DNA of 64,000 nt from a virus: positions 186,001-250,000 of the IMG/VR virus record IMGVR_UViG_3300030019_000003; one strand, written 5' to 3'. The stretch's first letter is position 1. Each line of letters opens with the position of its first letter. Of the stretch, positions 7,175 through 15,821 are shown in pieces. Made by a program: the position numbers and the translations under genes. A model generated the notes under the pieces. The model searched no databases, was not told the DNA's origin, and saw nothing but the letters and a program-made list of their open reading frames with translations.

Positions 7175-9373
7175 ATGGATTCTGAAGTAACAGATATTAA
7201 TAATCTATATAATGAAAAGTATGATCCGTATATATTTAAACGTGCCAATACGGCTTATGATATTCATCTTTCACCTGTAAGTGAGTATTTTAAACAAAGT
7301 ACCTCTTATATTAGTAAGATGACAGGTATGTCAGATGAGCTAGCTAATAAATGGGTTAAAAAAGCTTTAAAAACATTTAAATTAAAAAATCCAGAAGTAA
7401 CCTATAATGAGAAACAAGAAAATGGTGATATGGAAGTTAGTAGTTGTAAACTTACAGATTATATTAAAAATGTTTTAGCTTCAGGAGATGTTGTCGTACC
7501 CTCTTTTACAACATACATGCATCCTAGCAAAGAGAAAAGTCTACACGCTGACTTCTTGTCTATCAACATTGCTGCACGTAAATCTGATAAGAAGATGTCT
7601 CATAAGTTTGAACAAGCTTCAGAATCTGAAACAGCAACTCCTTCTGAAAAAGCTACTGCTAAAGATAAAGCATTATACTATGAGGTTATGCAGAAAACTC
7701 GTAAGGTTGCAAACAACTCATTATCAGGAGCATATGCTAGTAAATCATCTATCTTATTCAATCCATCAGCGCACTATACCTTAACCAGTATGACACGTTG
7801 TGTCGCTAGTATTGGTAATGCCATTACTGAATCTATGGTAGCAGGTAATAAGATGTTTAAAACACCCCAGGTAGTTTTAAATTATTTGGTTGCTATTGTA
7901 AGTAATATTAGTAAAGCTAAGGTTAACTATGCTTTACACAAATATAACTTACATGTTCCTACGCCAGAAGAGATTCTTAAAAGTATTAAACTAAGTTCTG
8001 ATAGGTATTGGCTTAACGCTGAGACAGATCAAGAGGTACTTGATTATTTAAATAAACTTGATGATGCTGAAAGAGCTGCTGTGCTCTATACTAACGATAT
8101 GTGGAATATGCGTAACTATAATGAAGATGTTGTGCGTATCCTAATAAGGCGAATGATTAAACGTGTTGAAAAAGGTTCCGTTAACCAACTTGATGATTTA
8201 TACCATTCACCTGAAGGTGTTACAACTACAGCTCACTTTATTTGTGCTAATGAAATCAAAGGTAAGAATATAGAATACGATAAGATGGTTGGATCAGAAT
8301 TATTAGAAACATTAGCCTCTACAACACGTAATATTTCTACGTGGTTGATATATTATAAACCTTTAATAGAAGCTTTCTTTACAACAGATATTTTACCATT
8401 GGATATTACCTATATTAGAGAGATGCTGCGTGATGTTATCGTGTTATCAGATACTGATAGTACATGTGGCTCTTACGATGAATGGGTACGTTGGTATTGT
8501 GGTGAGGATAACTTTGAAACGGTAGGGTCGTCTGTTGCGGCATGTGTTATGATGTTTAATACACAAGCTATGGATCATAACATTAAACAGTTTGCACGTA
8601 ATATGAATATTGATCCTGATAGGGTAGAACTTCTTAAGATGAAAAATGAATTCTATTGGCCAGTGTTTATTACGGCTAATAAGAATAAACATTATTTTGC
8701 TATGACCGCTGTTAAAGAAGGTAATGTTTTTGCTAAACCGAAACTAGAACGTAAAGGCGTCCATCTTATTGCTTCTGCTATTGATCAAGATCTTGTTAAA
8801 GTAAGTGAAGAGATGATGATAGAGGTCTCTAATAAGATTATTAAAAGAGAAGGTATTAATCTTTTTAGTTATGTTAAAAGAATAGCAGATATAGAAAGAG
8901 AGATTATACGTAAAATAGATAGCGGCGCTGTTAGTATGTATAAGCTTGAAAAAGTTAAGAATAAAGATAGCTACAAGAACGATGAAGACAAATCTCCTTA
9001 TATGCATCACATTGTATGGCGAGAGGTCTTTGCTGCCAAATATGGGTCAGCAGGTGATCCTATGTACATGGTTGTTAAAATACCTTTAAAAATAAAAGGT
9101 AAGAATGAATTGAAAGCATTTATGGAAAGTATCAAAGATACTGATATACGTGAACGTTGGTTGAAACTACTGGATGATTATGATAAAGATAGTATTGGTA
9201 CTTTTAAACCTCCTGTTATGATTGTGAATACACGTGGTATTCCTGAAGAAGTCAAAGCGGTTATTGATATTAAACGTATTGTTTTTGATAACTGTACCGT
9301 ATTCTATAACATCCTAGAGTCATTAGGCTTTTATAGAAAACCTAAGATGATGATTTGTGAGATGGGTTACTAG
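7175..9373 (+). CDS. Divergent family B DNA polymerase, palm/fingers part
   Basis: 732 residues. Motif B is visible as NNSLSGAY at 180-187 (family B consensus KxxxNSxYG), motif C as LSDTDST at 424-430 with the two metal-binding aspartates, and the downstream lysine region as ERKGVHL at 525-531. No 3'-5' exonuclease domain precedes it, and motif A is not clear; HADFLSI at 124-130 is the only candidate. Either the polymerase is split, with exonuclease and motif A encoded outside this window, or motif A is highly diverged. Expected to act in phage DNA replication. ATG after AAGGGGAAA. Confidence 0.8.
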   Translation: MDSEVTDINNLYNEKYDPYIFKRANTAYDIHLSPVSEYFKQSTSYISKMTGMSDELANKWVKKALKTFKLKNPEVTYNEKQENGDMEVSSCKLTDYIKNVLASGDVVVPSFTTYMHPSKEKSLHADFLSINIAARKSDKKMSHKFEQASESETATPSEKATAKDKALYYEVMQKTRKVANNSLSGAYASKSSILFNPSAHYTLTSMTRCVASIGNAITESMVAGNKMFKTPQVVLNYLVAIVSNISKAKVNYALHKYNLHVPTPEEILKSIKLSSDRYWLNAETDQEVLDYLNKLDDAERAAVLYTNDMWNMRNYNEDVVRILIRRMIKRVEKGSVNQLDDLYHSPEGVTTTAHFICANEIKGKNIEYDKMVGSELLETLASTTRNISTWLIYYKPLIEAFFTTDILPLDITYIREMLRDVIVLSDTDSTCGSYDEWVRWYCGEDNFETVGSSVAACVMMFNTQAMDHNIKQFARNMNIDPDRVELLKMKNEFYWPVFITANKNKHYFAMTAVKEGNVFAKPKLERKGVHLIASAIDQDLVKVSEEMMIEVSNKIIKREGINLFSYVKRIADIEREIIRKIDSGAVSMYKLEKVKNKDSYKNDEDKSPYMHHIVWREVFAAKYGSAGDPMYMVVKIPLKIKGKNELKAFMESIKDTDIRERWLKLLDDYDKDSIGTFKPPVMIVNTRGIPEEVKAVIDIKRIVFDNCTVFYNILESLGFYRKPKMMICEMGY

Positions 9374-9394
9374 TTTAAATAAAAAAGGAATAAC

Positions 9395-10189
9395 ATGGGG
9401 TATGATAAAAGTATATCCTTTTATGGCATAGGTATCGTAGCTAAGAATAAAGAAGTTAATAGTCTCTATATAGAAGTAACACCTACAGAGACTATGCCTA
9501 CTATGGATGGTGAGCTTGGTAAACAAAATATTGTAACCTCTGAGTCTACAGATTCTTCTGGAAATGCCAGTATTAGTAAAGTAGATAAAACAGGAGCTAT
9601 AACCGCAAGGTGGCTGAATGATAATACCAGTAATGTTATCTCACCACCTCAAGTACGTGTAGGTGAGCAGGTTAAGCTTTATGTATTAGCAGGTGGTAAT
9701 GAGTATGGTTGGAAAACCTTAGGTTCTGATCACGATCTAAGAGATCGTGATCGCTATATCGTATTTGCTTCTAGTAAACCTGAGAAGTCTTCTGACTGGA
9801 TAACTAAAGGTTATTACGTATTGCTAGACGCTATTGATAAAAAAGTACAAATACATACTTCTACTGCTGATAGTGAACCAGTAGGATTTGATATGGTGTT
9901 TGATACTAAAGAAGGTGCATTCTTTTTGGTTGATACACTTGGTAACTATATCAAGCTAGACTCTGTTAAAGGTAACTACGAGATTGGTCTTATTAATAAG
10001 ATGGATATAAAGCTTAAAAAGTTCTCTGTTGATAATGGTACATGTAATCTAGTACAAACTCTTTCTGATCTATGCTCTGTATTAATAGCACAGTCACACA
10101 TAGATAGCATGCGCGGGCATACAACTATTTCACCAGAGACTAAGAGTGCCATAGAAGGCATAAAGTCTAAATTAAATACATTTATATAA
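9395..10189 (+). CDS. Probable tail/baseplate structural protein
   Basis: 264 residues, strand-rich, with repeated short beta segments (VGFDMVFDTKEGAFFLVD, then GNYIKLDSVKGNYEI) reminiscent of spike or OB/beta-helix baseplate proteins, and a C-terminal helical stretch. No signal peptide. Sits between the polymerase and a gp49-like gene with good Shine-Dalgarno AAAAAAGGA. The structural role is a guess from fold appearance only. Confidence 0.4.
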   Translation: MGYDKSISFYGIGIVAKNKEVNSLYIEVTPTETMPTMDGELGKQNIVTSESTDSSGNASISKVDKTGAITARWLNDNTSNVISPPQVRVGEQVKLYVLAGGNEYGWKTLGSDHDLRDRDRYIVFASSKPEKSSDWITKGYYVLLDAIDKKVQIHTSTADSEPVGFDMVFDTKEGAFFLVDTLGNYIKLDSVKGNYEIGLINKMDIKLKKFSVDNGTCNLVQTLSDLCSVLIAQSHIDSMRGHTTISPETKSAIEGIKSKLNTFI

Positions 10190-10200
10190 AGGATAAAAAT

Positions 10201-10518
10201 ATGCATGAGAGTACAGTTGAGGCGTTATTAAAATTAAGAAAAGCTTGGGCACCACGTTTAACGCCAGAGTTGATAGATGCTGCTATTATTAAAGAGAGCT
10301 ATTTAATCTTTCCAGAGACAACTGTTACCGTATGCTGTTTAACACTTGTAAATGGCTTTAACGTAGTTGGGTATAGCAGTTGTGCCTCTATAGAGAATTT
10401 TAATAAAGAGATAGGCGAGAAAGTTGCTAGAACTAATGCTAGAGATAAAATCTGGGATCTAGAAGGTTATCTTCTTAAACAAAAACTGTATGAGGACGCA
10501 CAAAATGTCACTGCCTAA
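10201..10518 (+). CDS. Phage Gp49/66 family protein
   Basis: 105 residues that match the pattern of the N4 Gp49/Sf6 gene 66 family as remembered: an early ELIDAAIIKESY segment, then CCLTLVNGFNVVGYSSC, then ENFNKEIGEKVARTNARDKIWDLEGYLL in slightly varied form. The family is widespread in phages and has no firmly established role. Overlaps the next gene by 14 bases. Confidence 0.8.
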   Translation: MHESTVEALLKLRKAWAPRLTPELIDAAIIKESYLIFPETTVTVCCLTLVNGFNVVGYSSCASIENFNKEIGEKVARTNARDKIWDLEGYLLKQKLYEDAQNVTA

Positions 10519-11134
10519 TACATATGTTATACCGCCTATCGGTACTAAAGGTGTCTTTAGTTTTAAAGCACCTTTTGATACAGTAGATAAGATAGGAGCT
10601 ACAGAGGAGTTAACGGTTACAGCGGTAAGATCTCTTATTGAGTTGGTTAACTCTGATGAGAAACCCTACGATACTATTTATACACCAATAGGTTTAACAA
10701 TTACTGAGTATAAAGAGGATCTTGATACTAATGTACCTATCATTGTTTTAATCAAAACAAACGGCGATCACTTTTATGTCCCGGCAGATAGAATAAAAAG
10801 TCTTCCTGACATTTCAGGTTATAGATATCGTAAGGTTATGATAGGTATGAATTTAGGTTCTTTACCAATGGATTATGATCTTACTTTACTTAAGGCTAAC
10901 CTTGAAAGTTCTGTTAAAGAGAGTACGGGTATAGTGACCGTAGCCACGGCTATTCCTATGTCGGCTATTACTTACGTAACTGCTGCAGAGCATAATAAGC
11001 TAAAAGCCTTATTAGAGAATAAATCTTCTGTTGATTTATCTTATAAAACTCTTTATGAACAACAGCTCTCGCTTAACACCACATTAAAAACTACAATTAC
11101 CTCTCTAGAAAATGAATTGAAGAAACATGTATAA
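10505..11134 (+). CDS. Conserved phage protein, unknown role
   Basis: Start chosen at 10505 because GAGGA lies eight bases ahead, inside the end of the previous gene; an ATG at 10490 in the same frame would add five residues but has no ribosome site. 209 residues. Strand-rich first 130 residues, then a helical, coiled-coil-like C-terminus (residues about 165-209, heptad Leu). Possibly a structural or assembly protein. The stop lies inside the following terminator. Confidence 0.5.
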   Translation: MSLPNTYVIPPIGTKGVFSFKAPFDTVDKIGATEELTVTAVRSLIELVNSDEKPYDTIYTPIGLTITEYKEDLDTNVPIIVLIKTNGDHFYVPADRIKSLPDISGYRYRKVMIGMNLGSLPMDYDLTLLKANLESSVKESTGIVTVATAIPMSAITYVTAAEHNKLKALLENKSSVDLSYKTLYEQQLSLNTTLKTTITSLENELKKHV

Positions 11135-11165
11135 CACTACAGAGACATTGTCTCTGTAGTGTTAT
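11131..11165. terminator. Bidirectional terminator between convergent genes
   Basis: 16-bp stem (closed by a C-G pair around an ATT loop) starting at the rightward gene's last codon, followed by TTTTC. It also serves the leftward gene that ends at 11170. Confidence 0.8.
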
Positions 11166-11169
11166 TTTC

Positions 11170-11994
11170 TTAACTGTTGATTGGTAACATACTTTTTATA
11201 AAAGCTGATTTAGATATGTTGTTATTAAAGAAGGCAACTTTCTTCCAGCGTTTTAATTCATCTGCATAGATTTGTGCTGCATCAGAATATTCATCTATTG
11301 TTTCTTTTACAGTAGAGAGCTCATGACCACCTAGAACATAACCCTTATCTAACTTTATTCTAAGATGTTTAAAAATATACATCTTGATACATGCTACAAC
11401 AAGATCCCCAAAAGCTAGATAAGATCTTGGATTAATATTTTCAAGATTCTTACTATTCTCTACAGTACATTTTAGGACACCTGTTGTAATCATAAAGTTA
11501 GGTTCTTCTACAATGATAGTATTCTCACCTATAACTTCTAATCGCGCTGTTTGGACTATGTTAAGATCGCTTAGCGCATTCATCATTTTTAATCCAGCTG
11601 TTAGCATAGGAGAAACCGTTAAGTTATTAAAACCATCATACCACATATTGCTGTTATTAGAAAAATAGGAATTAGCGTACATTGTGTTAGTAGAAAGAAT
11701 AGTGTTAGCACTAACGATACTGGCACCGTTAGTAAGTGATTTAGGTATTTCTAGAATAAATTTAGTAGGTTCTAATCTGCGAACATTCGCAGGTGAAAAG
11801 GGTACGACTAGGTCAATACCGCCAACAATGTTACAGTCTATTAATACCTTAGGACGTATAACCTTACACATTATTCGTTCATCAATACTGATGACTTGAT
11901 TTACCCTGTGTGTATTATCTATAAAGGCTATTTCTAAAACTTCTTCAGGTATTCTAAAATGGATTTCATTAAGTCCATAAAGTATTGCATTCAT
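11170..11994 (-). CDS. Unknown phage protein
   Basis: 274 residues. Mixed alpha/beta, Asn-rich in the middle (about residues 95-125), C-terminal helices with KRWKKVAFFNNN. No catalytic motif recognised. Its start is close to the terminator of the next leftward gene, so it probably has its own promoter. A virion role is possible but not shown. Confidence 0.5.
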   Translation of the reverse strand: MNAILYGLNEIHFRIPEEVLEIAFIDNTHRVNQVISIDERIMCKVIRPKVLIDCNIVGGIDLVVPFSPANVRRLEPTKFILEIPKSLTNGASIVSANTILSTNTMYANSYFSNNSNMWYDGFNNLTVSPMLTAGLKMMNALSDLNIVQTARLEVIGENTIIVEEPNFMITTGVLKCTVENSKNLENINPRSYLAFGDLVVACIKMYIFKHLRIKLDKGYVLGGHELSTVKETIDEYSDAAQIYADELKRWKKVAFFNNNISKSAFIKSMLPINS

Positions 11995-12022
11995 GATGAT
12001 CCTCTCATGGTGATAATATCAA

Positions 12023-12057
12023 CTAAGATAGTACTGGATTATCCAGTACTATCTTAG
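12023..12057. terminator. Terminator for the leftward 12064-12561 gene
   Basis: 17-bp perfect inverted repeat (CTAAGATAGTACTGGAT and its complement) with a single-base centre, seven bases beyond the leftward stop. Confidence 0.75.
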
Positions 12058-12063
12058 CATTAT

Positions 12064-12561
12064 CTATTTTGTAGCAGGGGGCGTGTCTAGTACACCATCG
12101 CCGTCAGAATCAGTCCAACCTGTTTTACCAATGGAAACTGCTTTATCTTTAACATATGTTTGTACGGCTGCGCCATAAGTATTAATAAGACCTGGGTCAA
12201 CTTCTTTTAAGAAGTCAATACTGTGTTTATTTTTAGAAACAGCTGCACCAATAGCAGTTTCAGCCATTTTCTCTGCAAAGGTAATCGCACCCATAACTAA
12301 AGATTCAAAATGAGTTTCGTCATAACCGAACTCATTTAACTTCGCTTTAAAGCTATCACTAGAACGTGTTTTCTTAAACAGATAGTACGAACCAATCAAT
12401 AGAATGGCTACAATAATAACCATCACTACTTGAGTAATTAGCGCGTTAGTAGATGCTAACGCCGGATCAGGAACAACGGCTGTGCTATTTGCATCATCCG
12501 CAAAAAGAAAGCTTAAACAACTAGAAAACATTAACCCCATGAAAAAAAGCAATTTTTTCAT
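12064..12561 (-). CDS. Secreted, membrane-anchored small protein with a Ca-loop
   Basis: 165 residues. N-terminal signal peptide (KK, hydrophobic core, LFADD cleavage-like site near residue 22). One transmembrane helix follows at about residues 43-62 (VVMVIIVAILLIGSYYLF), then a helical domain. The C-terminus carries DSDGDGVLD, an EF-hand/dockerin-type calcium loop. The topology resembles phage holin-like (LLH) or membrane-stabilising proteins, but no family is certain. A Cys in the signal region (SSCLS) could also make it a lipoprotein. Good Shine-Dalgarno (GGAGTC). Confidence 0.6.
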   Translation of the reverse strand: MKKLLFFMGLMFSSCLSFLFADDANSTAVVPDPALASTNALITQVVMVIIVAILLIGSYYLFKKTRSSDSFKAKLNEFGYDETHFESLVMGAITFAEKMAETAIGAAVSKNKHSIDFLKEVDPGLINTYGAAVQTYVKDKAVSIGKTGWTDSDGDGVLDTPPATK

Positions 12562-12633
12562 ATGTGACTCCTTACGATAAGAATTTGAATAATCATTGAA
12601 TATTGTTTGATATTAATATTCTAAGGATCATTA

Positions 12634-12897
12634 ATGCCGTGTCTTTCAATTTCAGCAAAGTTACGAATAGAGACTAGCATAAAGAACATCGAAGACGAGC
12701 ATCTTGAACGACACATGACCTCTGCCGAAAGTGCTTGTTACGAAAATGCTAAAAAGATTAAAGAGACCTTTACTATAAAAGTAATGGGTACAGATTATCC
12801 TGTTAACACTTATGAAAAACTCCAAAGACACTTATTAAAAGTATCTAATGAGTTAAGTAACCTTGTGTGTATACTGCGAAAAAGAAGTTATAAGTAA
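12634..12897 (+). CDS. Small unknown helical protein
   Basis: 87 residues, charged and helical, with AAGGATC ahead of the ATG. Lies alone in a divergent/convergent slot between two leftward genes and ends inside a palindromic terminator. No domain recognised. Confidence 0.5.
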   Translation: MPCLSISAKLRIETSIKNIEDEHLERHMTSAESACYENAKKIKETFTIKVMGTDYPVNTYEKLQRHLLKVSNELSNLVCILRKRSYK

Positions 12898-12923
12898 GAG
12901 AAGCGGATATCCGCTTCTCTTAC
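12894..12923. terminator. Bidirectional palindromic terminator
   Basis: Perfect 30-base palindrome covering the stop of the rightward gene and the last codons of the leftward helicase gene. Confidence 0.7.
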
Positions 12924-15727
12924 CATGATTTCATCAACTCTTCTAAACCTATTCTTCCGTACTGTATCGTTGGGGGTATCTCTTTATAATCCTCTGTCGA
13001 TACATTCATATCCGCCTCATTAATAATATCAACATCAGATGAGTAACCTGTTATCTTTTCCACTTCATCTTTAAAGAACGCGATAATATCAATATTACGA
13101 CTGTTAATATTAGGAACTTCTCCTGTATCTAATAGTGGTATATAAACATATGTTTGTTTATCTTGACCTCTACGCCACACACGGGCTATCGCTTGATCGT
13201 ATATGTACATCCTGAATGGGGTATCTAAGATGATAACAATATTAGCCGCTACAACAGGAACAGATTCACCTAGTGATTTGTAAGTCGCTATCAATGGGTT
13301 AACATTCTCATTCTCTGTAAATAACTTAACGGTTTGTGTTAAATGTTTAACATTTTCACCGTAGACACTAACAGGACTGTATCCCTCATTTCTTACATTT
13401 TTAAGAGCAGCATCACAAACATCTATATAGCTACTGAAAATAAGTGTTTTCTTTTCGGTAGATTCTATAATCTCTGTGAAATCAAAATGATACGCCATAT
13501 CCCTATGACATTCAATTCTAGCTTTACCTATAACCCCCGCTAACGCTTCACCCTGTACTTTTAAAGAAGGATATTTATAAATAGTTTTAGCCTCTTTAAA
13601 CAGTTTCTTTTCATCTCCCTGTAAAACAGGAAGCAAATACTTATTCTCAAAAACATTAGCATCTTTAATCGTTTGCGACATAAACATTAATTGTTTTCGT
13701 TTATAGCCATTTACGATATCTCTAATATTCTTTTCATAAGTATTAAAAAACTTAGGATCCACTTTATTTTTTAATTGTATCGCCTTAGCTTTCTCATAAA
13801 GTGACGTATAAAGTTTAGCATAGAGTTCTGCTTGCTTCTCAAGTTCTTCCATTCTCCTAGTTATAAATATTTTTAAATTAGTAGCTATAACTGGCAATGT
13901 GTAATCAACACCATTATCTAGTACCATGGGTATATTTCTAACAATAGGTTTTGGCCCAACATTATCTTTAGAAACTCTAACTGAGAAGTCCCCGTACCGC
14001 ATTCGTAATGTTTCTTTAAAAACATTACCAGGGTTCCTATATAATGCTAAGAAACGTTTTACAACAGCTCCTCTGAAGCGTAAGTCTAACATACTGATCA
14101 ATACTGCTAATTCAGCAACACCTGACTTAATAGGCGTTCCTGATAGTAATATAATATCTTCTGTATTTATAAGATCTAGTAACTTTAACAAAGCTACTGT
14201 TCTATTAGACTTAGCATCTAAGAAGTTATGTATTTCGTCTATGATGACAGTAATCTTCTTACCACTTATCTCTGGTAAAATATCAAAAAGTTTCTCTATT
14301 GACTCATAGTTACTTAAAATGAATTTTTCATTCTTATAACCTGTTTCATTCTTGACATTATAATAAGATTGTGGTTTCTTATAAATCTCTGTTGTCAATC
14401 CCTTTATCCAAACATTATCAACAGAGTTATTAGGAATAATACAGATAGCTACTTCAGTATTAACACATTCTGAAATAGCCAATGCTGTAAATGTATTATG
14501 GGTAGTAATGTAATTATCAACAACAAATAAATGATCTACATTATCTACTGCTATACAAGTAGCGTAATCAGATTTTGTTTTAACAATACTTTCTATGCCT
14601 AATAACATTTTTGTTTTAATAGGCTCAATAGTATTTATTAAATCCATATGGGCATTTGATGTAAAAAACTTATATGCTTCAGGGTGTTTAAACTTTAATA
14701 CACAAAGTCTTTTCTTGTTGTTTATCTTTGCTACTCCGCCAAGACTAAAAATGATAGACTGTAGATCTTTAACAAGAATTTCTGAATATGATGTGAATAT
14801 GAATTCACCTTCTTCGTTAACCGTGATATTTGCTTTATCAAAAATACCTTGCAATAAACTCCAGCGTTGTAATACACTACCATTCTTATACTCATTAGGT
14901 ATATACCAGTCTGTCGTTGCTAAGAAGTAAGGATCCTCTGGTAATGAAATAGAATCTATTTTCTCTGGGGTAATTAAGTCTATACTGGCTTTATTTCCAT
15001 TTATAGCTAGGAAATCAATAAGGTCCATTGTTGACATTATTTCATAATGACCTTGATTAACAAACGTATCCATTTCAGGATATATTTTCCATAAGTGATC
15101 ACCACAGGATACTATCTCACGACCATCTTCAAAACGTACAGTATATAAACATACGATACCTTGAGGATGTACCGAAAGTACTTTAGTAGGTTTACCGTCA
15201 TTACCTATAACTGTCTCACCTTTTATAAGACTGCCTATTGGCTTCCAACCGCCTGGTACTCTAACAGGTGTATCATCCCTTAAGGCTTTACCTGTACCAG
15301 TTCCCATATCAAAAAGTAACCCACGATAATGAAGTTTACTTTTATTTATCTCATATTTATCAAAAGCAGCCTGCTGATCTTCTAGTATCTTATAATGCAT
15401 TTTTTCATTAATAACCGATGTATCTAATGGTTCAACAGTATCATATTTTGATAGCTCTTTTATTTTAACAAGAAAAGCCCTTAAGGCTTTAATATTAACT
15501 CCGTACACGGAGTCACTGATAATAACATTCTCTAGGACATAAATAACTTCTGGAATAAAAAATCCATAGAAGCTAAAACCAATTAGTCCAAACTTAATAA
15601 ACAGAGCATCTATTTTTTGTATACCTAATTTACGTATAGATCTATTCCTAAAATTATTTCCGAAAAAACCTGTTACTGAGTATACATCATTTTTACTGTC
15701 ATAATTTATCATAACATTATTGAACAT
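12920..15727 (-). CDS. SNF2-type helicase precursor interrupted by an intein
   Basis: 935-residue precursor; about 671 residues after intein removal. Walker A is GTGTGK (142-147) followed, after the intein, by T412, giving GTGTGKT. Motif II is DEIH (497-500), motif III LSGTP (528-532), and near the C-terminus QAIARVWRRGQ is the SNF2-type motif VI. Likely an ATP-driven DNA or RNA translocase acting in replication, repair or transcription. The first 110 residues are not recognised. Divergent from the RNA polymerase beta gene at 15822. Without splicing the ATPase would be inactive, because the intein splits the phosphate-binding loop. Confidence 0.88.
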   Translation of the reverse strand: MFNNVMINYDSKNDVYSVTGFFGNNFRNRSIRKLGIQKIDALFIKFGLIGFSFYGFFIPEVIYVLENVIISDSVYGVNIKALRAFLVKIKELSKYDTVEPLDTSVINEKMHYKILEDQQAAFDKYEINKSKLHYRGLLFDMGTGTGKALRDDTPVRVPGGWKPIGSLIKGETVIGNDGKPTKVLSVHPQGIVCLYTVRFEDGREIVSCGDHLWKIYPEMDTFVNQGHYEIMSTMDLIDFLAINGNKASIDLITPEKIDSISLPEDPYFLATTDWYIPNEYKNGSVLQRWSLLQGIFDKANITVNEEGEFIFTSYSEILVKDLQSIIFSLGGVAKINNKKRLCVLKFKHPEAYKFFTSNAHMDLINTIEPIKTKMLLGIESIVKTKSDYATCIAVDNVDHLFVVDNYITTHNTFTALAISECVNTEVAICIIPNNSVDNVWIKGLTTEIYKKPQSYYNVKNETGYKNEKFILSNYESIEKLFDILPEISGKKITVIIDEIHNFLDAKSNRTVALLKLLDLINTEDIILLSGTPIKSGVAELAVLISMLDLRFRGAVVKRFLALYRNPGNVFKETLRMRYGDFSVRVSKDNVGPKPIVRNIPMVLDNGVDYTLPVIATNLKIFITRRMEELEKQAELYAKLYTSLYEKAKAIQLKNKVDPKFFNTYEKNIRDIVNGYKRKQLMFMSQTIKDANVFENKYLLPVLQGDEKKLFKEAKTIYKYPSLKVQGEALAGVIGKARIECHRDMAYHFDFTEIIESTEKKTLIFSSYIDVCDAALKNVRNEGYSPVSVYGENVKHLTQTVKLFTENENVNPLIATYKSLGESVPVVAANIVIILDTPFRMYIYDQAIARVWRRGQDKQTYVYIPLLDTGEVPNINSRNIDIIAFFKDEVEKITGYSSDVDIINEADMNVSTEDYKEIPPTIQYGRIGLEELMKSW
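14495..15286 (-). mobile_element. Class 3 intein in the helicase Walker A motif
   Basis: Precursor residues 148-411 (264 residues). It starts with Ala instead of Cys/Ser in ALRDDTPVRVPGGWKPIG (block A), has GDHLW with W213 in block B, TCIAVDNVDHLF with C391 in block F, and ends YITTHN followed by Thr412 as the +1 residue. Ala1 together with the Trp-Cys-Thr set (W213, C391, T408 or T409) is the hallmark of class 3 inteins, in which the block F Cys starts splicing. Residues 288-333 (RWSLLQGIFDKAN, then DLQSIIFSLGG) look like a remnant of a LAGLIDADG endonuclease half; the catalytic DTDG position reads DKAN, so nuclease activity is doubtful. Confidence 0.9.
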
Positions 15728-15821
15728 AAGTCCTCTCCTTTAACTCTCATTGAAATCGATCTATCTATTATATAAGTATCTTAAAACTGGGGTATAGTTG
15801 ATAAAACATGAAGGAATACAC

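Noticed and set aside
15798-15821. TTG-led extension of the RNA polymerase beta gene
   Set aside because: AAGGA sits just before ATG 15822, while the upstream codon has no ribosome site.
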